DNA from: Hymenobacter ruricola
Lineage (GTDB): Bacteria > Bacteroidota > Bacteroidia > Cytophagales > Hymenobacteraceae
Assembly: GCF_015694525.1 (NCBI RefSeq)
Contig: NZ_JADQDM010000008.1
Coordinates: 1-64,000, forward strand
Reading direction: 5' to 3'
Length of the DNA stretch: 64,000 nt
Positions 1 to 8,069 of this stretch are shown one piece after another (position 1 is the stretch's first letter; each line of letters starts with the position of its first letter). A model generated the notes under the pieces. It did not search any database, had not been told where the DNA came from, and saw only the letters and a program-made list of their open reading frames with translations. Made by a program: the position numbers and the translations under genes.

Positions 1-577
1 CGGCGGCGCCCGTGCCGTCGGCGCTGCCGGAGGCGCCGGCCAGGCCGGCCAGCGTGCTCACCACCCCCGCCGCCGTGGTTTTGCGGATGGTCCGGTTGAA
101 CTGGTCGGCCACGTACACGGTGCCCGCCGCGTCCACGGCCACGCCGGCGGGGTAGTAGAAGCGGGCGGCGGCGCCCGTGCCGTCGGCGCTGCCATCGAGG
201 CCCGCCGCGCCGGCCAGCGTGCTCACCACGCCCCCGTTGGGGGGCGGGGGCCCGGTCAAGCCGTTGGCATCGGGCACCTTGCCATCGGTCAGGTTCACCC
301 AGGCCGTGCCGTCGTAGTAGTAGATGCCCCGCGTGCCGTTGGTTTGGTACACCATGAGGCCGGCGGCGGGGCTGGCAATGGCCGCCCGCTGGGCGCTGGT
401 CAGGCGCGGGGGCAGAAAGCCCTGGGTGGTGCTCACCACGTCGAGCACGGCCGAGGCATCGGGGGCGCCGGCCGTGCCAATGCGCACGCCGCCCGTCTGG
501 GCGTGGGCCGTGAAGAAGCCAGTGGTGAGCAGGGCGAGCAGCAGCCGCCCCCGGCGAAGAATGGAAACGTGTTTCAT
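1..577 (-). CDS. NHL-repeat secreted protein, 3' end beyond the window
   Basis: The reading frame starts with ATG at 577 (reverse strand; MKHVSILRRG) and runs open to the left edge, so only about 192 N-terminal residues are visible. A signal peptide ending near AHAQ is followed by a segment (VRIGTAGAPDASAVLDVV, then LPPRLTSAQR and YYYDGTAWVNL) typical of the N-termini of Bacteroidota phage-tail-like or collagen-like surface proteins. NHL-type beta-propeller repeats follow (GVAVDAAGTVYVADQFNR, VVSTLAG). The repeat is visible in the DNA: the first bases of the window recur 165 bp later, giving a 55-residue period. It is likely exported to the cell surface. Whether it ends in a T9SS sorting domain cannot be seen. 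The substrate is unknown. Confidence 0.8.
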   Translation of the reverse strand, partial: MKHVSILRRGRLLLALLTTGFFTAHAQTGGVRIGTAGAPDASAVLDVVSTTQGFLPPRLTSAQRAAIASPAAGLMVYQTNGTRGIYYYDGTAWVNLTDGKVPDANGLTGPPPPNGGVVSTLAGAAGLDGSADGTGAAARFYYPAGVAVDAAGTVYVADQFNRTIRKTTAAGVVSTLAGLAGASGSADGTGAA

Positions 578-639
578 AAACAAGAACTGGGGAAATGAGA
601 TGAGATGAGATGATGCGTTGAGAAAACCACGGCACGCCC

Positions 640-2163
640 CTACTCCACCACGCAGCGCGTGACGAAGCGGCCGGCCGGGCCGGTGTAGCGCAGGAAGTAG
701 GCCCCGGTGGCCAGCCCGGCCAGCGGCACCGCGCCGGTGGGGCGCCCGTCGAGGGCCACCGTGCCCAGCACCTGCCCCAGCACGTTGAGGATGTCGAGCG
801 TGCCCGCCCCCGCCGGGCCGGTGTAGAGGTAAGTGGCGGCCTGCCCGGCGGCCACCCGCGTGGGGTACACCCCGAAGCCCGCCGCCCGGGCCGAGAAGGC
901 CACCGTGCGCACCGGCGAGTAGCTGATTGTGCCGCCCTGGTCGGTCTGGCGCAGGCGGTAGTAGAGCAGCGCGGCCCCGGCCGGCAGCTGGCCATCGAGC
1001 AGGGCGTAGTCGTGGCGCGTGGTGCTGGTGCCCGCCCCCGCCACCGTGCCAATGGCCGCGAAGCTGCGCGCATCGAGGCTGCGCTCCACGGTGAAGCCGG
1101 CGTTGTTGGCCTCCGTGGCCGTGGCCCAGGCCAGGCGCACGGCGGCGGGCCCCTCGGCCTGCGCCGTGAAGTCGAGCAGCGTCACGGGCAGCGGGTTGGC
1201 GGCGTTGCTCACCGTGAAGCGGCTGAGCACCGCCGGGCTCATGCTGAGGCTGCGGGCGCTGGCATCGGCCGCGGCCCCCACGGGGGCCCAGGGCTGGCCG
1301 GCCGCGGCCTGCTGCCACATGCGGGCCTGCGCGAAGCTGGTCAGGCCGTTGTCGTTGTCGGGCAGCCAGCTCAGGGTGAGCTGCACGGGCGCGGTGGGCT
1401 GGGTGGCGGGCACCACCGCCCAGATGCGGTCGATGCCCTTGTAGGCGGCGTTGGCGAAGTTCACGCCCCGGCTCACGTCGTCGGTGAGCAGGCCGGCCGT
1501 GCGCGTAATGGCCACCGTGCCCAGGTTGTTGGTTTTGGGGTCGAGCACGGCCCCGTGGCCAAAGTCCACCGCCGCGCCGCTCACCCCGTTGCGCAGGATT
1601 TCGAGCCGGCCCAGCACGTAGCGGCCCGGCGCTTCGCCGCTGAGCGTGGCCCCGTTGGGCAGGCGCAGGGTGCTCAGGGTAGCGCCGTTGCGGGTGCTCA
1701 CCAGGCCGTTGGTCAGGCTGAGCAGGTTGCCCACCCGGAGGTCGTCGGCCAGGCGCAGGGTGTTGGCCCCGGCCGTGGGCTTGTTCACGAAGAGCTGGTA
1801 GAGGGCGGCCCCGCCGGCGGTCAGCAGCTGGTCGGCCACCCCGCTAAAGGTGACGAGGCTGGTGCCGGGCGCCAGGGTGCCGGTGTTGGCCAGGTCGCCG
1901 CGCACCTCCAGGGTGCCGGTGCTCAGGTCGAGGGTGCCGGCGTTGGTGAGGGGGCCGTCCACGCGCAGGGTGCCGGCGTTGGTGAGGGTGCTGCCCGTCT
2001 GATTGGTGAGGCGGCCGGCACTCACGTAGAGCGTGGCGCCGGGCTGCACCGTAATGGTGGCCCCGGCATTGGTCAGGTCCTGGGCCTGGGCAGTGGCGAG
2101 GGCGGCCCCGGCCAGCCCCGTCAGGAGCAGCCGGCGGCGAAGGAGAGCGGAAAAGTGCGTCAT
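640..2163 (-). CDS. T9SS type A sorting domain protein, solenoid-like surface protein
   Basis: The 507-residue protein begins at the ATG at 2163; the frame can be extended to a GTG at 2181, but the ATG sits directly before a signal peptide (MTHFSALLRRR, cleavage near AQAQ). Residues of about 30-160 are low-complexity NAGTL-type repeats that look like a beta-solenoid. Around residues 340-430 is a conserved Bacteroidota pre-terminal module (LPVTLLDFTAQ, NNAGFTVERS, YYRLRQTDQGG). The last 70 residues form a T9SS type A sorting domain (LDILNVLGQVL, LATGAYFLRY, terminal CVVE). The protein is therefore expected on the outer surface or in the medium. The ligand is unknown. Confidence 0.9.
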   Translation of the reverse strand: MTHFSALLRRRLLLTGLAGAALATAQAQDLTNAGATITVQPGATLYVSAGRLTNQTGSTLTNAGTLRVDGPLTNAGTLDLSTGTLEVRGDLANTGTLAPGTSLVTFSGVADQLLTAGGAALYQLFVNKPTAGANTLRLADDLRVGNLLSLTNGLVSTRNGATLSTLRLPNGATLSGEAPGRYVLGRLEILRNGVSGAAVDFGHGAVLDPKTNNLGTVAITRTAGLLTDDVSRGVNFANAAYKGIDRIWAVVPATQPTAPVQLTLSWLPDNDNGLTSFAQARMWQQAAAGQPWAPVGAAADASARSLSMSPAVLSRFTVSNAANPLPVTLLDFTAQAEGPAAVRLAWATATEANNAGFTVERSLDARSFAAIGTVAGAGTSTTRHDYALLDGQLPAGAALLYYRLRQTDQGGTISYSPVRTVAFSARAAGFGVYPTRVAAGQAATYLYTGPAGAGTLDILNVLGQVLGTVALDGRPTGAVPLAGLATGAYFLRYTGPAGRFVTRCVVE

Positions 2164-2250
2164 GGAAGCGGGCGTGAACACCCCGGCCGGAACCGCCCGG
2201 CGGGGCCCGGCAAAGCTCCGCCCCTTCCGCCCCCCGGCGCAATGACCTAT

Positions 2251-2925
2251 TTAGGCCATGCCGCCGCCCGGCCCGCGCTGCTTCAGGGAGCGGGCCAGCA
2301 GCTCGCTTTTCGAGTTTACCTGCAGCTTGCGGTAGATGGCGCGCACGTGGTTGTTCACCGTGTCGGGGCTGATGCCCAGCCGGGCGGCAATGACCTTGTA
2401 GCCCAGCCCCTCCTCCACGCCCTGCACCACCTCCTGCTCGCGCGGCGAGAGCCGGTTCTCGGGCGCGGCCGCCACCCGCACCGGCGGCTGCGCCCGAAAC
2501 GCCTGCAGCACGAAGCGCGCCACGCCCGGGCTCATGGGCGAGCCGCCGGCCGCCACTTCCAGCAAATGCTGCTTGAGCTGCGGCAGCGGCGTCGACTTCA
2601 CCAGGTAGCCCGCCGCCCCCGCGCAAATGGCCTCAAACACCCGCTCGGCGTCCGTAAACACGCTCAGCATGAGCACCTGCGCTGCCGGCAGCCGCTCTAG
2701 CAGCACGGGCAGCCCCTCAATGCCCGAGCGGCCGGGCAGGCCAATGTCGCTCAGCACCAGCGCGGGCGGCGTGGCCACGCCGGGCAAGCGGTTGAGGAAG
2801 TCCTCCATGGAGCGGGCCACCAGCACGCAGTGAAACTCCGGCTGGGCGCACAGGTATTCGTTCAACGCCTCCCGGATGGGGGCTTGGTCTTCGATGATGG
2901 CCAGGGCCAGGGGCGGCGTTTGCAT
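2251..2925 (-). CDS. LuxR/NarL-family response regulator
   Basis: This 224-residue two-domain regulator has an N-terminal receiver domain with acidic residues E12-D13 and the phosphoacceptor D60 in VLSDIGLPG. Its C-terminal LuxR-type helix-turn-helix (LSPREQEVV, IAARLGISPDTVNNHVRAIY) binds DNA. The ATG at 2925 is chosen over an upstream in-frame start because the receiver fold begins at once (LALAIIEDQ) and a -7 promoter box lies 4 nt upstream. No histidine kinase is adjacent, so the partner kinase is unknown. The gene lies 87 bp upstream of the T9SS cargo gene on the same strand and could be cotranscribed with it. Confidence 0.92.
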   Translation of the reverse strand: MQTPPLALAIIEDQAPIREALNEYLCAQPEFHCVLVARSMEDFLNRLPGVATPPALVLSDIGLPGRSGIEGLPVLLERLPAAQVLMLSVFTDAERVFEAICAGAAGYLVKSTPLPQLKQHLLEVAAGGSPMSPGVARFVLQAFRAQPPVRVAAAPENRLSPREQEVVQGVEEGLGYKVIAARLGISPDTVNNHVRAIYRKLQVNSKSELLARSLKQRGPGGGMA

Positions 2926-2929
2926 GGGG

Positions 2930-2937
2930 CAAAAGTA
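2930..2937 (-). promoter_or_regulatory. -7 box (TACTTTTG) for the response regulator
   Basis: The reverse strand reads TACTTTTG, matching the Bacteroidota sigma-A consensus TAnnTTTG, 4 nt before the ATG at 2925. If used, transcription would start at or within a few bases of the start codon, giving a leaderless mRNA. No clear -33 element was identified. Confidence 0.5.
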
Positions 2938-3015
2938 GCCGGCCCCGGCACCGGCGGTCAATGACCTGTTTAGGCCATGCCGCCCCCTTTCTCCTCACCC
3001 AGCTTTGCCCGCGTC

Positions 3016-3324
3016 CTACTTCGTGCCGCGCTCGCCGAAGCAGCGGCGGTCCATGTAGCCGGTTTGCACCAGGCCGTTTTTGTCGAGGCGCACGCGCACG
3101 AAGTAGGCGTTGATGGTGTCGAGCACCTGTACCTCGTTGCCGGCGGTGGTTTGCACGAGTACGGTAGAATTTTTCTTCATGCCATCATACACCGGGCAGT
3201 CCACGATGGTGTTGTGCGCCACCGGCACGGCGTTGGGGGCCGGGCGCCGGGCCTCGTCGCGGGCGGAAGTGCAGGCCGTGAGCAAACCGGCAGTAGCCAA
3301 AACCAACAAGGCAGTACGTTTCAT
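3016..3324 (-). CDS. Small SH3-like lipoprotein
   Basis: The start is the ATG at 3324 (MKRTALLVL); upstream in-frame codons add only a short non-signal stretch. The 102-residue product has a lipoprotein signal peptide with lipobox LLTAC, so C18 should be lipidated. The mature part (NTIVDCPVYDG, VLVQTTAGNEVQVLD, YFVRVRLDKNGLVQTGYM) resembles a bacterial SH3 domain, as in proteins that bind peptidoglycan or peptides. The function is unknown. It stands alone, followed by the response regulator on the same strand. Confidence 0.75.
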   Translation of the reverse strand: MKRTALLVLATAGLLTACTSARDEARRPAPNAVPVAHNTIVDCPVYDGMKKNSTVLVQTTAGNEVQVLDTINAYFVRVRLDKNGLVQTGYMDRRCFGERGTK

Positions 3325-3555
3325 TGACAAAGTCAGGAACAAGAAGGTGGGAATTTCGGGGAAAGGTAGGATAAATTCCCGTTATCCCAATTATAGACAA
3401 GCAATGATTCCTCGCCCAACCCCGCACTTTGTCCGACTAAAATATGAACGTCGGCGTACCGTTTTTCGTTAGGCTAATAGATTCCGAAACAGGCCCGTGG
3501 GCTTTTGTCCACCGCCGTTCCCGCGTTTCTTTTACCCTCTACTCTTCTCCATTTT

Positions 3556-4155
3556 ATGAACCGCATCACCCGTTTCCTGGCTCATCCGGTGGCCCTCGTG
3601 GCCGCCAGCCTGGTGCTGCTGCTGGGCCCCAGCGGCTGCACCACCGCCGCCCGCGTGGGCGTCACCAACGATTTTGACCACGCCGTCAACTTCCGTGCTT
3701 TCAAAACCTGGGCCTGGTACCCGCAGCAGCCCAGGGACGCCGAGGGCGGCCCCGCCAAAGGCTACGAGTCCTTCCTCGACAAGCGCATGCGCGCCGCCGT
3801 GGCCGCCGAAATGACCGCCAAAGGCCTCACCGAAGTGACTTCGGCCCCCGACATTTACGTCGCCTACAGCGCCCGCGTGGAAGACAAGCAGCAAGTGTCG
3901 CCGTATTACAATGGCTTGGGCTACCCCTACGGGTACGGCTATGGCTACTACGGCCGCGCCTACTCGCCCGTGACGCAGTACAAAGCCGGCACCGTGGTGA
4001 TTGACATCATCGATGCCCGCCGCAAGGAGCTGGCGTGGCGCGGCACCGGCCAGGCCCAGGTCGACCAGAACACCATCGACGAAGCCGAAACCCACCGCAT
4101 CGTGAACGGCATCCTGAGCACCTACCCGCCGCAGGACAACAACGCCCGCCGCTAA
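3556..4155 (+). CDS. DUF4136 domain lipoprotein
   Basis: The 199-residue protein starts at the ATG at 3556 (MNRITRFLAHP), just before a hydrophobic signal segment and a candidate lipidation cysteine C28 (GPSGC; the -3 residue is not ideal). The body matches the DUF4136 pattern: FDHAVNFRAFKTWAWYP near the mature N-terminus, a Gly/Tyr-rich segment (YGYGYGYYG) and a C-terminal strand with VVIDIIDARRKELAWRG. Members are envelope lipoproteins of unknown role in Bacteroidota and Proteobacteria. The gene is monocistronic and is followed by a strong bidirectional terminator. Confidence 0.88.
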   Translation: MNRITRFLAHPVALVAASLVLLLGPSGCTTAARVGVTNDFDHAVNFRAFKTWAWYPQQPRDAEGGPAKGYESFLDKRMRAAVAAEMTAKGLTEVTSAPDIYVAYSARVEDKQQVSPYYNGLGYPYGYGYGYYGRAYSPVTQYKAGTVVIDIIDARRKELAWRGTGQAQVDQNTIDEAETHRIVNGILSTYPPQDNNARR

Positions 4156-4177
4156 GGCTCCGTCCTGCTTCAGGCAG

Positions 4178-4225
4178 CAATAACGAAAAAGCCCCGCTGG
4201 TTCTAGCGGGGCTTTTTCGTTATTG
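4178..4225. terminator. Bidirectional Rho-independent terminator
   Basis: A perfect inverted repeat (aaaaagccccgct / agcggggcttttt, loop ggttct) extended by caataacg/cgttattg sits between convergent genes. It has A- and T-tracts on both sides, so it can stop transcription in both directions. Its right end overlaps the stop codon of the DUF805 gene. Confidence 0.9.
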
Positions 4226-4633
4226 CTCATCTCCTTCCGCCTCCGAGAGCGGCGCATCAGGCAATGAAGCTATTGGGGCTGCTGGCAGCAACAGCGGGCG
4301 TTTGGGGTCGAGGCCAAAGCGGTTGGGGCCGATGGTGCCCTGAACCAGTTGCATCCCGGCGCCCAATACGTAACTCACCACGGGCAGAAAGGCGACCAGA
4401 AACCACCAGCCGCGCAAGTCCAAGTCGTGCAGCCGTAGCAGGGATTGAACCACGGTCAGATACAGCACCGCTGCTATTCCCGCCAACGATGCCAGGGCCA
4501 CCCCGGGCGGCACATCGGCTTTATACAGCAAGCCCGGAACGGCATAGATGCCGAATACCAGGGCATTGAGCCCCAACACCCGGAAGAAATAGTCCCGGCG
4601 CCGCAGCCGGCCGTTCGCCGTAAAAAAGGCCAT
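4220..4633 (-). CDS. DUF805 family membrane protein
   Basis: The 137-residue protein shows the DUF805 (YhaH-like) signature: GRLRRRDYFFRV at the N-terminus, RLHDLDLRGWWFL in the middle and GTIGPNRFG near the end. Three to four hydrophobic segments indicate an inner-membrane protein. The function of the family is not established. A C-terminal acidic tail (SEAEGDEQ) follows the last membrane segment. Its stop codon lies in the shared terminator. It lies 31 bp downstream of lipA on the same strand, with nothing obvious linking the two functions. Confidence 0.88.
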   Translation of the reverse strand: MAFFTANGRLRRRDYFFRVLGLNALVFGIYAVPGLLYKADVPPGVALASLAGIAAVLYLTVVQSLLRLHDLDLRGWWFLVAFLPVVSYVLGAGMQLVQGTIGPNRFGLDPKRPLLLPAAPIASLPDAPLSEAEGDEQ

Positions 4634-4664
4634 ATCTGATTTTTTGGCCCAATATACAGCGACG

Positions 4665-5558
4665 TTACACCGGCACGTTCACATGGCGCTCGGCGTGGTA
4701 GGAACTGCGCACCAGCGGGCCGCTTTCCACGTACTTCAGGCCGCGGCGCAGGCCTTCTTCGCGATAGTGCGCGAACTGGTCGGGGGTGATGAACTCGGCC
4801 ACGTCGAGGTGGCGCTTGGTGGGCTGCAGGTACTGGCCAAGGGTGAGGATGTCGAGGCCGTTGGCCACGAGGTCGTCCATGGCCTGGTACAACTCGTCGG
4901 GCTTTTCGCCCAGGCCCAGCATGATGCCGGATTTGGTGCGGTGCCCGGCCAGCTTGGTGCGGCGGATTTGCTCCAAGCTGCGGTCGTAGCGGGCCTGCGG
5001 GCGCACGAGGCGGTAGAGGCTGCCCACGGTTTCGATGTTGTGCGAAATCACTTCCTGGCCGCCCGAAATCATCACGTCGAGCGCGTCCCAGTTGGCTTTC
5101 ACGTCCGGAATCAGGGTTTCGATGGTGGTGCCGGGCGAGAGCTGCTTAGTGAGCACCACCGTTTCGCGCCACACGCTGGCGCCACGGTCCTTGAGCTCGT
5201 CGCGGTTCACGCTGGTGATGACGGCGTGCTTCACTTTCATGAGGGCAATGGCCTCGGCCACGCGGCGGGGCTCGTCGAGGTCATACTCGGTGGGGCGGCC
5301 GGTGGCCACGGCGCAAAACGAGCACGAGCGGGTGCAGATGTTGCCCAGAATCATGAAGGTGGCCGTGCCCGCGCCCCAGCACTCGCCCATGTTGGGGCAG
5401 TTGCCGCTTTCGCAGATGGTGTGCAGCTTGTGCTCGTCCACGAGGCGGCGCACAGCAGCGTATTCCTGGCCCACGGGCAGCTTCACGCGCAACCAGTCGG
5501 GCTTGCGGGGGCGGGCGGGGGCAGCCGTTTCGGGCTGGATAACGGGCAAATCTATCAT
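4665..5558 (-). CDS. lipA: Lipoyl synthase
   Basis: LipA is a radical SAM enzyme that inserts two sulfur atoms into protein-bound octanoyl groups to make the lipoyl cofactor of 2-oxoacid dehydrogenase and glycine cleavage complexes. The 297-residue protein has the auxiliary cluster cysteines C49, C54 and C60 ([12 protein letters not shown]), the radical SAM cysteines C75, C79 and C82 (CTRSCSFC), and the C-terminal RSSYHA serine motif that ligates the auxiliary cluster. Length is normal for the family. No lipB is seen nearby. The fused E1 gene 3 kb away belongs to a complex type that uses lipoylated E2. Confidence 0.97.
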   Translation of the reverse strand: MIDLPVIQPETAAPARPRKPDWLRVKLPVGQEYAAVRRLVDEHKLHTICESGNCPNMGECWGAGTATFMILGNICTRSCSFCAVATGRPTEYDLDEPRRVAEAIALMKVKHAVITSVNRDELKDRGASVWRETVVLTKQLSPGTTIETLIPDVKANWDALDVMISGGQEVISHNIETVGSLYRLVRPQARYDRSLEQIRRTKLAGHRTKSGIMLGLGEKPDELYQAMDDLVANGLDILTLGQYLQPTKRHLDVAEFITPDQFAHYREEGLRRGLKYVESGPLVRSSYHAERHVNVPV

Positions 5559-5562
5559 CTCA

Positions 5563-5735
5563 ATTGACAGTTGATAGTTAACAGTGAGCAGTTAACTTCT
5601 GGTAAAAGCATTTTCCCACCCAATCAGTTCGAGGAAAATGCTTCCCAAAATTACGCACACAAAGGCCGGCTTCTATTATGTTGGCAGCCCTTGCCAACGG
5701 CCAATTGTCAACTGCTCATTATTAACTGATAACTG
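5563..5735. repeat. Imperfect inverted repeat upstream of lipA
   Basis: The segments at about 5563-5597 and 5700-5735 are imperfect reverse complements: gttaactgctcactgttaac against gtcaactgctcattattaac. They enclose about 100 bp. The arms are AT-rich in a GC-rich background, and each also contains smaller dyads (caattg, gttaac). It lies in the 180-bp gap between lipA and the next gene upstream, so it could be a small mobile-derived element or a regulatory structure. Confidence 0.55.
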
Positions 5736-5738
5736 CCC

Positions 5739-6554
5739 CTAGCTCCGGTGCCCGAAATACAGCGTGAGGTACACCGAGGGGAAAAACTGCCGGTTCAGGC
5801 CGTCGGTTTCGGCCAGGTTGCCGGGGCTGAGGATGACCATGCGCTTGGTGAAGCCTTCCACCAGCACGCCCACTTCCAGGCCCGTCACGGCGTCGCGGTA
5901 GCGGCCGTACTCGAAGCTGAGGCCGCCGCGCACGTGGAAGCCCGGCACCACTTTGGTTTGGCCAATGCCGCTGAAGAGCGGGCCGTGGTCGAGGATGACG
6001 CCCGGGTCGACGTGCTTGAGGGGGTCGTACTGCTCGTTCACGATGTCGTCGGTGGCCACGTTGATGACCTGCGTGCGGGCCGCCGTGTAGTCGTAGCTGA
6101 TGTAGTAAGGCATGAGCAGGCCTATTGAAGGGCCCAGGCTCAGCAGGCCGTTCACCTGCACGCCGGCGTCGGCGGCTTTGCGGAACAGGATGCGCTGCAT
6201 GCCAATGGACGGCCGCAGCACGAAGGCGTAGTTGGTTTTGCGGTCGACGTAGCTGCCGCCCACAATGGTGTTGATGGTCTGCTCTTTGGCATTTTTCAGC
6301 ATCACGCCCTCGATGCTCCAGAAACGCAGCAGGCGGTCGTCGAGCACGCGCGTGGAGCGCACCGACACGCCACCCAGCAGGCCGCCCTGGGTGTTGAAAT
6401 TGACGCCGTACACAAACTCTTTGCTGTACGACTGCTCATCGGAAGGCGCGCTGGGCACCACGGCCGCGCGCAGCGGCGCCTGGGCCCGGGCGCCGCCGGC
6501 GACGAGCAAACCGAGGGCCAGCAGCCCTCCGAAACGAGAAATGAAAGAAAGCAT
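5739..6554 (-). CDS. Putative outer-membrane beta-barrel protein
   Basis: The 271-residue product starts at the ATG at 6554, preferred over a TTG two codons upstream. A signal peptide (MLSFISRFGGLLALGLLVAGGARAQ) is followed by alternating polar and aromatic strands (FVYGVNFNTQGGLLGGVSV, YAFVLRPSIGMQRI, FHVRGGLSFEYGRY). It ends in VYLTLYFGHRS, a pattern like the last strand of an outer-membrane barrel. No named family was recognised. It is 180 bp upstream of lipA on the same strand, separated by the inverted repeat. Role unknown. Confidence 0.7.
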   Translation of the reverse strand: MLSFISRFGGLLALGLLVAGGARAQAPLRAAVVPSAPSDEQSYSKEFVYGVNFNTQGGLLGGVSVRSTRVLDDRLLRFWSIEGVMLKNAKEQTINTIVGGSYVDRKTNYAFVLRPSIGMQRILFRKAADAGVQVNGLLSLGPSIGLLMPYYISYDYTAARTQVINVATDDIVNEQYDPLKHVDPGVILDHGPLFSGIGQTKVVPGFHVRGGLSFEYGRYRDAVTGLEVGVLVEGFTKRMVILSPGNLAETDGLNRQFFPSVYLTLYFGHRS

Positions 6555-6661
6555 GGTCAACCGAATAAATTACCAGGCGGGCTGCCACCGGCGCAGCGCG
6601 CGTTGGAATACGTAATTTAGCGAAATAAGAAACAACTTGGTAAAGGTAACTGCCTGACTTG

Positions 6662-7069
6662 ATGAACACCGCCACCGCCCGCTACGCCGGCCACCTGCGC
6701 ACCGAAGCCACGCACGTGGCCTCCGGCACCGTTATTCAAACCGATGCTCCCGTGGACAACCACGGCCGGGGCGAAGCGTTTTCGCCCACCGACTTGGTGA
6801 GCGCCGCTCTGGGCTCGTGCATGATGACCATCATGGGCATCGTGGCCGAGCGCCACGCCTGGGACCTCGTGGGCAGCACCTGGGCCGTGACAAAGCACAT
6901 GAGCGCCGAAGCGCCGCGCCGCATCGCCCAGATTGACGTCACGTTTCAGCTGCCCGCCGCCCTGGCGCCCGCCGACCGGGCCCTGCTGGAGCGCGCTGCC
7001 CTCACCTGCCCCGTCACCCTTAGCCTGCACCCGGACATCAGGCAGAACGTGGTGTTTGAGTATCGGTAG
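6662..7069 (+). CDS. OsmC family peroxiredoxin-like protein
   Basis: OsmC/Ohr-type proteins reduce organic hydroperoxides with two conserved cysteines. This 135-residue protein has both: C53 in ALGSCMMT and C116 in ALTCPVTLSL. Other family marks are the Gly/Glu segment GRGEAFSPTDLVSAALGSC and a C-terminal FEYR strand. The ATG at 6662 is used rather than a TTG one codon earlier. Length agrees with the YhfA/OsmC branch rather than canonical Ohr. The neighbouring convergent gene encodes YtxJ, another thiol-redox protein, but the two are on opposite strands. Confidence 0.92.
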   Translation: MNTATARYAGHLRTEATHVASGTVIQTDAPVDNHGRGEAFSPTDLVSAALGSCMMTIMGIVAERHAWDLVGSTWAVTKHMSAEAPRRIAQIDVTFQLPAALAPADRALLERAALTCPVTLSLHPDIRQNVVFEYR

Positions 7070-7088
7070 AAAGGTAGTTTAATTGGGC

Positions 7089-7187
7089 CGTCATGCAGCG
7101 CGTAGCGAAGCATCTTTACCTCGGAAGTAATCCAATCGAAAGGGTTTACCATCGCAGTAAAGATGCTTCGCTGCGCTCGGCATGACG
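7089..7187. repeat. Long-arm palindromic repeat, copy 1
   Basis: Arms cgtcatgc...agcgaagcatcttta and taaagatgcttcgct...gcatgacg are near-perfect reverse complements around a loop of about 35 bp that contains aagtaat. It lies between the convergent osmC and ytxJ genes. The left arm (cagcgcgtagcg) differs slightly from the right arm (cgctgcgctcgg). Related copies lie near 17.0, 29.6, 34.9 and 35.9 kb. Confidence 0.85.
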
Positions 7188-7206
7188 TTCTTTTCCAACC
7201 GCGAGA

Positions 7207-7548
7207 CTACTTCACCACGGCCTGCACGTCGCTCAGGCGGATGCCCATGTGCGAGGCGTCGTAGGTGCAGGCGCCGTCCTGGATGAGCAGGAGCTGCGGC
7301 GACTCGTGGCGCACGCCGAATTGCTCGGCTATCTGGGCCGAAAGGGGGCGGTAGCGCAGCAAATCGAGGTAATAAATCGGGAGGTCGAGGCCACTGTCGG
7401 CCCACTGGCGCTCAATCTTGCTCTTGGCCGCCGCGCTGATGGAGCAGGTGGTGCTGTGCTTAAAAATGAGCACCGGCTGCTCGTGCGAGGCCTGCGCCAG
7501 TTCGGTGAGCTGGTCGGGTTGGGTAAGGGGAAGCCAGGGAGTGGACAT
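7207..7548 (-). CDS. ytxJ: Bacillithiol system redox-active protein YtxJ
   Basis: YtxJ is a monothiol-type thioredoxin-fold protein thought to remove bacillithiol from proteins. The 113-residue sequence shows the family pattern: VLIFKHSTTCSIS with the reactive C35, then LDLPIYYLDLLRYRPLSAQIAE, the cis-Pro segment HESPQLLLI, and the closing HMGIRLSDV. The length is as expected. A -7 box lies 4 nt upstream of the ATG. BshC, the last enzyme of bacillithiol synthesis, is encoded elsewhere in this window (23.2 kb), which supports the assignment. Confidence 0.95.
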   Translation of the reverse strand: MSTPWLPLTQPDQLTELAQASHEQPVLIFKHSTTCSISAAAKSKIERQWADSGLDLPIYYLDLLRYRPLSAQIAEQFGVRHESPQLLLIQDGACTYDASHMGIRLSDVQAVVK

Positions 7549-7552
7549 CGGA

Positions 7553-7560
7553 CAAAGTTA
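7553..7560 (-). promoter_or_regulatory. -7 box (TAACTTTG) for ytxJ
   Basis: The reverse strand reads TAACTTTG, a full match to TAnnTTTG, ending 4 nt before the ytxJ ATG at 7548. The spacing implies a leaderless or nearly leaderless transcript. Confidence 0.55.
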
Positions 7561-7673
7561 AAAAGAAGGAAAGGCGGCCGCGGCCCCGCCACAAGCACGC
7601 GGCCCGGCGGCGGGCCGGCACGCTAGCACTACAACGTTTGCGGGCCACTTGATTCCCCGAAGGTTGGGCAATT

Positions 7674-8069
7674 TTATTTATCGTCCTTGTCCCTGGTGGC
7701 ATTGCGGGGCTTCTGGCGCTGCTCTTTGCGCACCAGGGTGGTGGTTTTGTCGCGGCGCAGGCCCAGAAATCCGGCCGGCTTCACGTTGGGAGCGGTGCCG
7801 TTTTTGTAGTTCACCTCGCGGCTGACCTCGGGCTGGGGCTGCGTGCTTCTGCCGCGCTTGAGCTGCTCGGCCGTCACGTCGAGGTGGCTGTCTTTGAAGG
7901 GCACGTCGGCGCGCTTGGCTTCGCGCAGGGCGCGGCGGTTGGCGGCCTTCACCTGGCCCGGCTTTTCGCGCACGATTTGGGCGTGCGCGGTGCCGCTGCC
8001 CAGCCACAGGGCCACGGCCAGCCCCAGCAGCAGGCGGCTACGGCTTGCTGCCAGCGTCGGGCTCGGCAT
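7674..8069 (-). CDS. Small secreted basic protein of unknown function
   Basis: The start at 8069 is chosen because it begins directly with a signal peptide (MPSPTLAASRSRLLLG, cleavage near AHAQ); longer versions lack one at the N-terminus. The 131-residue protein is rich in Lys and Arg after the signal (REKPGQVKAANRRALREAKR, TTTLVRKEQRQKPRNATRDK) and has no recognised domain. It overlaps the 3' end of the upstream lipoprotein gene by 32 bp, so the two are probably translated together. Function unknown. Confidence 0.65.
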   Translation of the reverse strand: MPSPTLAASRSRLLLGLAVALWLGSGTAHAQIVREKPGQVKAANRRALREAKRADVPFKDSHLDVTAEQLKRGRSTQPQPEVSREVNYKNGTAPNVKPAGFLGLRRDKTTTLVRKEQRQKPRNATRDKDDK

